A stretch of 10,065 nucleotides of DNA, taken from the NCBI GenBank assembly GCA_030598305.1, contig JAUVQC010000028.1:1-10065 (forward strand). The letters are read 5' to 3'. The notes under the pieces are model-generated. The model did no database searches. It saw only the letters and a program-made list of their open reading frames with translations, and had not been told where the DNA came from. Numbering within the stretch: the stretch's first letter is position 1; every line of letters begins with the position of its first letter. This document shows positions 6,040 to 10,065 of the stretch, in pieces. The stretch comes from Actinomycetes bacterium (GTDB taxonomy: Bacteria > Actinomycetota > Acidimicrobiia > UBA5794). The position numbers and the translations under genes are program-made.

Positions 6040-6046
6040 AGACGCC

Positions 6047-6964
6047 ATGGAATACGCACTACAGGTCGCTGGACCATACGCCCACCTGCTCGACGCGGCA
6101 TCGTTCGCAATCGACCGTGATCTCGTGGCCATTGCGCTTCCCGACCACTACCTGTTGGCTCTCGATGAGGAGAAGGCGAAGGAGACACCCGCACCGGATG
6201 CCTTCATCCAATTCGGCGGCCTTGCGCGCGACACCGACGGCCTCGACCTTGTGATGTTGGTGTCGCCGATCACGTTCCGGCACCCTGCAGTGCTGATGAA
6301 GATGGCTGTGACGCTGGACCGGATGTCCGGTGGTCGCTTCACCCTTGGCGTCGGTACCGGTTGGATGGATCGCGAGCACGAGGTCTTCGGATTCGACTAT
6401 CCCGACATGACCGACCGCTTTCTCCACCTCGAAGAAGCACTCCAATACCTCACCGCGGGCTTCGATCCCGAGCACCCGGGCTTCAAAGGAGAGCATTACG
6501 AACTCGAGGCCTTCCCCCTCTCCCCAGCACCCATTGGCAAGCTCCCACTTCTGGTGGGCGGAACCGGTAAGTACAGGACACCACGCCTCGCTGGTCAGTA
6601 CGCGGACGAGTTCAACATCTATCCCGGACCGGACATGGCTGAGCGCGTGGAACGGTTCCGCAATGCAGCGGTTGAGGCCGGTCGGGACCCCGACGAGATC
6701 CGCCTGTCATCGAGCGGCCAGGTGGTTGCTGCCGCAACCGAGGCCGAGTTCGACGAGATGATGAACTCCAATGCCGCCGAAGCCGGAATCAGCAGGGAGG
6801 AACTCGAGGGGCACTACGAGAAACGCCAGACACCTCGAGGTACGTACGAGCAGGTCAACGAACAGCTCGCAGCATTCTCGGACCTCGGTGTCAGCAGGTT
6901 CTACTTCCAGGGCATCTTTGCACCAATCGACACTGGGAAGCTGCTCGACGGGTTGGGTGTTTAG
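6047..6964 (+). CDS. LLM-class oxidoreductase, probably F420-dependent
   Basis: A 305-residue TIM-barrel protein of the bacterial luciferase-like superfamily, close to the usual 280-350. It starts with M-E-Y-A-L-Q-V-A-G-P, a first barrel strand, followed by I-A-L-P-D-H-Y (29-35). The diagnostic middle stretch is at 72-118: V-S-P-I-T-F-R-H-P, then L-D-R-M-S-G-G-R-F-T-L-G-V-G-T-G-W (90-106), then E-V-F-G-F-D-Y-P (112-119). P-L-L-V-G-G-T-G (167-174) follows, where the cofactor phosphate usually binds. Actinobacterial members with this pattern mostly use coenzyme F420, though some use FMN, and reduce or oxidise small organic substrates; the substrate cannot be read from the sequence. The gene is followed after 5 nt by an alpha/beta hydrolase gene, so the two enzymes probably act in one degradative or modifying pathway. 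A GGGAAC-type element upstream hints at ECF control. Confidence 0.93.
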   Translation: MEYALQVAGPYAHLLDAASFAIDRDLVAIALPDHYLLALDEEKAKETPAPDAFIQFGGLARDTDGLDLVMLVSPITFRHPAVLMKMAVTLDRMSGGRFTLGVGTGWMDREHEVFGFDYPDMTDRFLHLEEALQYLTAGFDPEHPGFKGEHYELEAFPLSPAPIGKLPLLVGGTGKYRTPRLAGQYADEFNIYPGPDMAERVERFRNAAVEAGRDPDEIRLSSSGQVVAAATEAEFDEMMNSNAAEAGISREELEGHYEKRQTPRGTYEQVNEQLAAFSDLGVSRFYFQGIFAPIDTGKLLDGLGV

Positions 6965-6969
6965 GCACC

Positions 6970-7860
6970 ATGGAGCGATACACCATTGACCTCGGTGGAC
7001 CGGTGAGCATTCTCGACTACGGGGGCGAGGGTCCGCTGATCGTCTGTGTGCATGGCCTCGAAGGATCGGCATACAACTGGGCATTGATCGCTCCGAAGCT
7101 CGCTGTGGACCACAGGGTCATAGCGCCCGATCTCTCCGGCTTCGGGTTCACCCCGCCGCTCGAAGGAGGTTCGTCGGTTGAACGAAACGCAGAATTGGTC
7201 AAGGATGTCATCGACCACTTCGGTGGAGATGCCCTATTGATCGGCAACTCCATGGGTGGTCTCATATCGGTCCTCGTCTCGGAGCTGTACCCCGACCGCG
7301 TCAACTCCCTCGTTCTCGTCGATCCTGCGGCGCCTGTCTTTTCGTGGACATCGATCAACTTCCACGCCGCGGCACGGCTCTCAGTCCCCCTCATACCGTG
7401 GCTCGGAGAGAAACTGATCGACACATTCCGAGATCAGATCACTGTCGACGAAGGCGTGGTTGAGGCTCTTACGTTCGTGGCCAAACACCCGGAATCGCTC
7501 GCATCCGAGGTCTGGGAGCACGCCACAGAGATCGCAGCACTTCGCCGCACCCAGCCGTGGGCAACCGGTGCCCTGGTCGAGGCGATGAACTCGATCGCTC
7601 CCTATGTCTTCAAGAAGACCCGATTCGGCAATCTCATCCACAAGGTGACACAGCCAACACTCGTGGTCCACGGATCCGAGGATCAACTCGTTCATGAAGC
7701 GGCGGCTCGCTGGATCGGGAGACAACGGCCCGATTGGACAGTCGTGCTGTTCGAAGATGTCGGTCATGTTCCCATGCTCGAGGTCCCCGGCCGTCTGCTC
7801 AAGGTCTTCAAGACGTGGGAAGCGGCAACCTCCCCGCTTCGATCGAGTTCAACGCACTGA
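6970..7860 (+). CDS. Alpha/beta-fold hydrolase
   Basis: A 296-residue cytoplasmic hydrolase with a complete apparent catalytic triad. The oxyanion-hole motif V-H-G-L is at 27-30, the nucleophile elbow G-N-S-M-G-G at 92-97 places the nucleophile at Ser94, the acid is probably Asp238 in H-G-S-E-D-Q (234-239), and the base His266 in V-G-H-V-P-M (264-269). The segment between strands 6 and 7 (about 125-225) is the lid that sets specificity. The closest general resemblance is to esterases and meta-cleavage-product hydrolases of the MhpC/BphD type, but I cannot name the substrate. The start is ATG 6970, five bases after the oxidoreductase stop and without a clear ribosome binding site, so translation is probably coupled. 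The gene ends 6 nt from the ABC permease stop on the other strand, with no room for a terminator between them. Confidence 0.92.
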   Translation: MERYTIDLGGPVSILDYGGEGPLIVCVHGLEGSAYNWALIAPKLAVDHRVIAPDLSGFGFTPPLEGGSSVERNAELVKDVIDHFGGDALLIGNSMGGLISVLVSELYPDRVNSLVLVDPAAPVFSWTSINFHAAARLSVPLIPWLGEKLIDTFRDQITVDEGVVEALTFVAKHPESLASEVWEHATEIAALRRTQPWATGALVEAMNSIAPYVFKKTRFGNLIHKVTQPTLVVHGSEDQLVHEAAARWIGRQRPDWTVVLFEDVGHVPMLEVPGRLLKVFKTWEAATSPLRSSSTH

Positions 7861-7866
7861 CTGCAA

Positions 7867-9057
7867 CTACTCGGCCGCAGCCCTCCACGCATCCTTGAGC
7901 TTCACCTTCGCACCGGTTCGTAGAAGCGCTCCTTGATACACCCGCGATCCGATCCAGACAAGCACGACCGCGCCGATGATCGAGCCCATCACCGCAACTG
8001 CCACCTCCCATGGTTGTGCCGAACCCGCGGCGATGCGTACCGGCATGACGAACGGGGCCCACATCGGCAGGAGCGAGCCGACGCGCGGGAAGATGCCATC
8101 AGGATTCTCGGCAGCCGCGATGGCCAGCAGATAACCCGGGAGGATCAGCACGATCGGGAGCATGAGCGCACTCTGGAGGTCCTCCTGGCGGGACACGGTT
8201 GAGCCGACCGCGGCGTAGAGGAATGCGTAGAACGTGTAGCCCAGTATGAACCAGAAGAAGACGCTTGCGATAATCGGAAGGCCGATCGCTCGCACATCGA
8301 TATCGGCGAGATCCGCTAGTTGCGCTGATGCGTATGCGGCACCGGCGAGGATCGTGAGCTGAAACAACCCGAGCAATCCAATGCCAGCGACCTTGCCAAC
8401 GAGGACCTGCCACGAGCGCACGCGGGACAGGACGATCTCTACGACTCTGTTCTGCTTCTCCTCGACTGTCCCCATCGCGACGAACTGGCCGAACATGATG
8501 ATGGAGATGTACAAGAGGATGGCCCCGAAGAAGGCAGCACCCCTCCGTGCCTCGTCCTGAGGCTCAGGGTCCTCGACTGTAGACACGGTGACGGTCGGTG
8601 AAGCCTCCACGGACGCGATGTCTTCGTCCGAGAGCCCGAGGTCCTCGAGCGTCGCTCGGGTATTCACCGAGTCGAGCGAGCGCTGTATGAGAGCCGTCAG
8701 CCCCGTTGAGACATGGTCGTGGAAGATGAGCTCCTGACCATCCACCAGCACAGCGTCGGTCAACCCCTCCTCAAGGAAGGGCTTGAAGTCAGTCGCTGAC
8801 GGGTAGGTGACAACCTCAATCTCGATTCCGAAAAGTTCGCCCTGAACGACGAGTTCAACGGCAAGACCATCCGGATGGGTTCCCGCGAGTCCGATCGTTG
8901 TGGCTTCGGGCTCCCCACCGGTGACAGCATTGGTGATCGGTCCGATCGCAAGGATCGCCACAGCGATCAGCGCCATCGCGATGATGAAGGCCTTGCTCCT
9001 CGCTCGCTCGATGAACTCCCGCTTCGCCAGGAGCCACACCTGCATCCACGGCTTCAT
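7867..9057 (-). CDS. ABC-2 type exporter permease, NatB-like
   Basis: A 396-residue integral membrane protein that forms the channel of an ABC exporter. A short cytoplasmic start with A-K-R-E-F-I-E-R-A-R-S-K-A-F (11-24) leads into the first span (about 23-45). A large extracytoplasmic domain follows (about 46-172), then a cluster of five spans (about 174-197, 222-246, 258-284, 295-316 and 352-373). The family hallmark E-E-K-Q-N-R-V-V-E-I-V-L-S-R-V-R (199-214), the coupling helix facing the ATPase, lies after span two. This layout matches the ABC2_membrane_3 group that includes NatB of sodium/drug exporters and uncharacterised relatives. The substrate cannot be inferred. Its ATG overlaps the stop of the ATPase gene (ATGA, 9054-9057), so the two are coupled. 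Its stop lies 6 nt from the convergent hydrolase stop. Confidence 0.92.
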   Translation of the reverse strand: MKPWMQVWLLAKREFIERARSKAFIIAMALIAVAILAIGPITNAVTGGEPEATTIGLAGTHPDGLAVELVVQGELFGIEIEVVTYPSATDFKPFLEEGLTDAVLVDGQELIFHDHVSTGLTALIQRSLDSVNTRATLEDLGLSDEDIASVEASPTVTVSTVEDPEPQDEARRGAAFFGAILLYISIIMFGQFVAMGTVEEKQNRVVEIVLSRVRSWQVLVGKVAGIGLLGLFQLTILAGAAYASAQLADLADIDVRAIGLPIIASVFFWFILGYTFYAFLYAAVGSTVSRQEDLQSALMLPIVLILPGYLLAIAAAENPDGIFPRVGSLLPMWAPFVMPVRIAAGSAQPWEVAVAVMGSIIGAVVLVWIGSRVYQGALLRTGAKVKLKDAWRAAAE

Positions 9058-9935
9058 GACCGCACCGCCTCTCGGAAGAGGTCGGACAGATGAGGGGGCT
9101 CGAACGTGAACGTCGTCACCGTTCCCGCGCTGCCGGCCGCTTCCAGGATCTCGGCCAATGGGGCATCGTCAGGCACCACACAGTGGGCACGGCCCTCGAC
9201 TTCGACGAATTCAAGCCCCGGAAGCACCGGCACCCAGGGTTCACCGTCGACGCTGATCGTGAGTCGGCGGCTCGTCGACTGCGACTTGATACCAGCGAGA
9301 TCCCCCGAAAGAACGACCTTCCCTTCTGCAATGATCGCCACGTCCTGGCACACATCCTCAACGAGGTCGAGTTGATGACTCGAGAACACGATCGTGACAC
9401 CGTCCGCTGCAAGGTCGCGAAGGGTGTTCGAGAGAGACTCGACGCCGATCGGGTCAAGTCCGGCAAATGGCTCGTCGAGTACGAGAAGCTCCGGGTTCGG
9501 GGCGAGCGCTGCGGCAAGCTGTGCCCGTTGCTGGTTTCCATGTGAGAGTTCCTCCACCTTGGCGTCCATCCGGTCACCAAGTCCTAGGACATCCAGCCAG
9601 TGATGAACCGCGTCAACTGCCGCTGCCCGCGACAGACCCGATAGGCGAGAAAAGTGGATGAGCTGGTCACCGACTTTCATCTTTGGGTACAGCCCGCGCT
9701 CTTCTGGCATGTATCCGAATCCGAGGCGTGCCCTGGCATCGACGGGAGCACCGTTCCATGTGACGTGCCCCTGGTCGGGTCGCACAAGGTCGAACACGAC
9801 GCGCATCATCGTCGTCTTCCCCGAACCGTTGGGTCCGAGGAACCCAAGGATGCGGCCGCGATCAACGGTGAAGCCTGCGCCGTCGAGCGCGACGACGTCG
9901 CCGAACCTCTTGTGGACCCCTGTGATCGATAGCAC
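9054..9935 (-). CDS. ABC exporter ATP-binding protein, NatA-like
   Basis: A 293-residue ATPase that powers the permease encoded just downstream. Walker A is G-P-N-G-S-G-K-T-T (34-42). The Q-loop region reads G-Y-M-P-E-E-R-G-L-Y-P (74-84), with Glu in place of the usual Gln, as is common in this subfamily. The signature is L-S-H-G-N-Q-Q (130-136), the variant seen in NatA-like exporters in place of L-S-G-G-Q. Walker B with the catalytic Glu is L-V-L-D-E-P (151-156, Glu155), and the switch His is His187. Residues about 220-293 form the extra C-terminal domain (DUF4162 type) ending L-F-R-E-A-V. The start is GTG 9935: the family N-terminus begins there, and no ribosome binding site is visible, but a GATAAT box ends 6 nt upstream, which suggests a leaderless mRNA. 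The nearby ATG at 9943 is out of frame. Confidence 0.94.
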   Translation of the reverse strand: MLSITGVHKRFGDVVALDGAGFTVDRGRILGFLGPNGSGKTTMMRVVFDLVRPDQGHVTWNGAPVDARARLGFGYMPEERGLYPKMKVGDQLIHFSRLSGLSRAAAVDAVHHWLDVLGLGDRMDAKVEELSHGNQQRAQLAAALAPNPELLVLDEPFAGLDPIGVESLSNTLRDLAADGVTIVFSSHQLDLVEDVCQDVAIIAEGKVVLSGDLAGIKSQSTSRRLTISVDGEPWVPVLPGLEFVEVEGRAHCVVPDDAPLAEILEAAGSAGTVTTFTFEPPHLSDLFREAVRS

Positions 9936-9947
9936 GGACCCATTATC
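9936..9947 (-). promoter_or_regulatory. Predicted leaderless promoter of the ABC exporter operon
   Basis: On the minus strand GATAAT (9947 to 9942) is one base from the TATAAT consensus. Exactly 6 nt separate it from GTG 9935, so transcription would start at or next to the start codon. No convincing -35 box is seen and no Shine-Dalgarno sequence is present. Confidence 0.5.
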
Positions 9948-9961
9948 AACGATTCAGTGCG

Positions 9962-9997
9962 TTGAGTGGATTCGAAGATCCGCGTTACCGTGCATCT
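9962..9997 (+). promoter_or_regulatory. Predicted leaderless promoter of the lipoprotein gene
   Basis: TTGAGT (9962-9967) as -35, an 18-bp spacer, TACCGT (9986-9991, the TANNNT pattern) as -10, then 6 nt to ATG 9998. No Shine-Dalgarno sequence precedes the ATG. The spacing puts the transcription start on the ATG, as in the leaderless genes common in actinobacteria. Confidence 0.55.
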
Positions 9998-10065
9998 ATG
10001 CAGTCGAGGACAGCAGTCGGAATCATGGGTATCGCTCTCGTAGCATCCGCATGCACGGCCTCCCA
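9998..10065 (+). CDS. Predicted lipoprotein, N-terminal fragment cut by the right edge
   Basis: Only 22 codons are visible. They read MQSRTAVGIMGIALVASACT followed by Ala-Ser. This is a typical short bacterial lipoprotein signal: an Arg near the N-terminus, a hydrophobic core (V-G-I-M-G-I-A-L-V) and a lipobox-like A-S-A-C with the modifiable Cys at residue 19. The protein would be exported, lipidated on that Cys and anchored to the outer face of the membrane. Nothing after the signal can be judged, so its function is unknown; substrate-binding proteins and small hypothetical lipoproteins are both possible. It is divergent from the ABC exporter operon with 62 bp between them, so the two might share control. 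Confidence 0.65.
   Translation, partial: MQSRTAVGIMGIALVASACTAS

Noticed and set aside
5798..6046. N-terminal extension of the LLM oxidoreductase frame by 83 codons
   Set aside because: It is antisense to the DUF2461 start and its ribosome binding site, does not look like the family, and a strong ribosome binding site precedes ATG 6047, where the family N-terminus begins.
9127..9140. Glu in the Q-loop and LSHGNQQ signature of the ATPase as signs of an inactive enzyme
   Set aside because: Both are normal variants in NatA-like exporter ATPases; Walker A, Walker B and the switch His are intact.
9090..9545. Plus-strand open frame of 151 codons opposite the ABC ATPase gene
   Set aside because: Charged, low-complexity translation antisense to a complete ATPase with all motifs; no sign of a real gene.

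Overview
The window looks like chromosomal DNA from a moderately GC-rich actinobacterium. The acyl-CoA dehydrogenase has the mycobacterial FadE5 N-terminal signature, there is an LLM-class oxidoreductase of the F420-dependent type, GTG starts are common, and two genes appear to have leaderless promoters. Acidimicrobiia or a related uncultured lineage is a reasonable guess, but the sequence alone does not prove it. I see no rRNA, tRNA, CRISPR array, transposase, integrase or phage gene.

Layout. (1) 1-2883, fatty-acid block: a nitroreductase-family gene cut by the left edge (minus), a strong nested hairpin, a 600-residue FadE5-like acyl-CoA dehydrogenase (minus), and a divergent TetR regulator (plus). 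The TetR/dehydrogenase gap holds two similar inverted repeats that look like TetR operators. (2) 3052-5005, signalling block: an ECF sigma factor overlaps by 8 nt a single-pass membrane protein whose outer part carries six Asp-box repeats, that is, a predicted beta-propeller. This looks like a sigma/anti-sigma pair with an unusual sensor, and is the most interesting unit here. (3) 5191-5886: a DUF2461-family gene (minus), convergent with block 2. (4) 6047-7860: an LLM-class oxidoreductase followed 5 nt later by an alpha/beta hydrolase, probably one operon. A motif upstream of it resembles one upstream of the sigma factor gene. (5) 7867-9935 (minus): an ABC exporter, ATPase then permease, overlapping by 4 nt and ending 6 nt from the hydrolase. 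(6) 9998 to the right edge: the first codons of a predicted lipoprotein, divergent from the ABC operon, with a compact intergenic region that fits two leaderless promoters.

How the parts may work together. TetR probably represses the acyl-CoA dehydrogenase gene and itself until an acyl-CoA-type ligand releases it. The sigma factor probably transcribes its own operon from the GGGAAC-type element upstream, held in check by the propeller protein. The same element upstream of the oxidoreductase/hydrolase operon raises the possibility that this operon belongs to the same regulon. That link is inference. The rest is ordinary actinobacterial gene content, densely packed and with no sign of recent mobile DNA.
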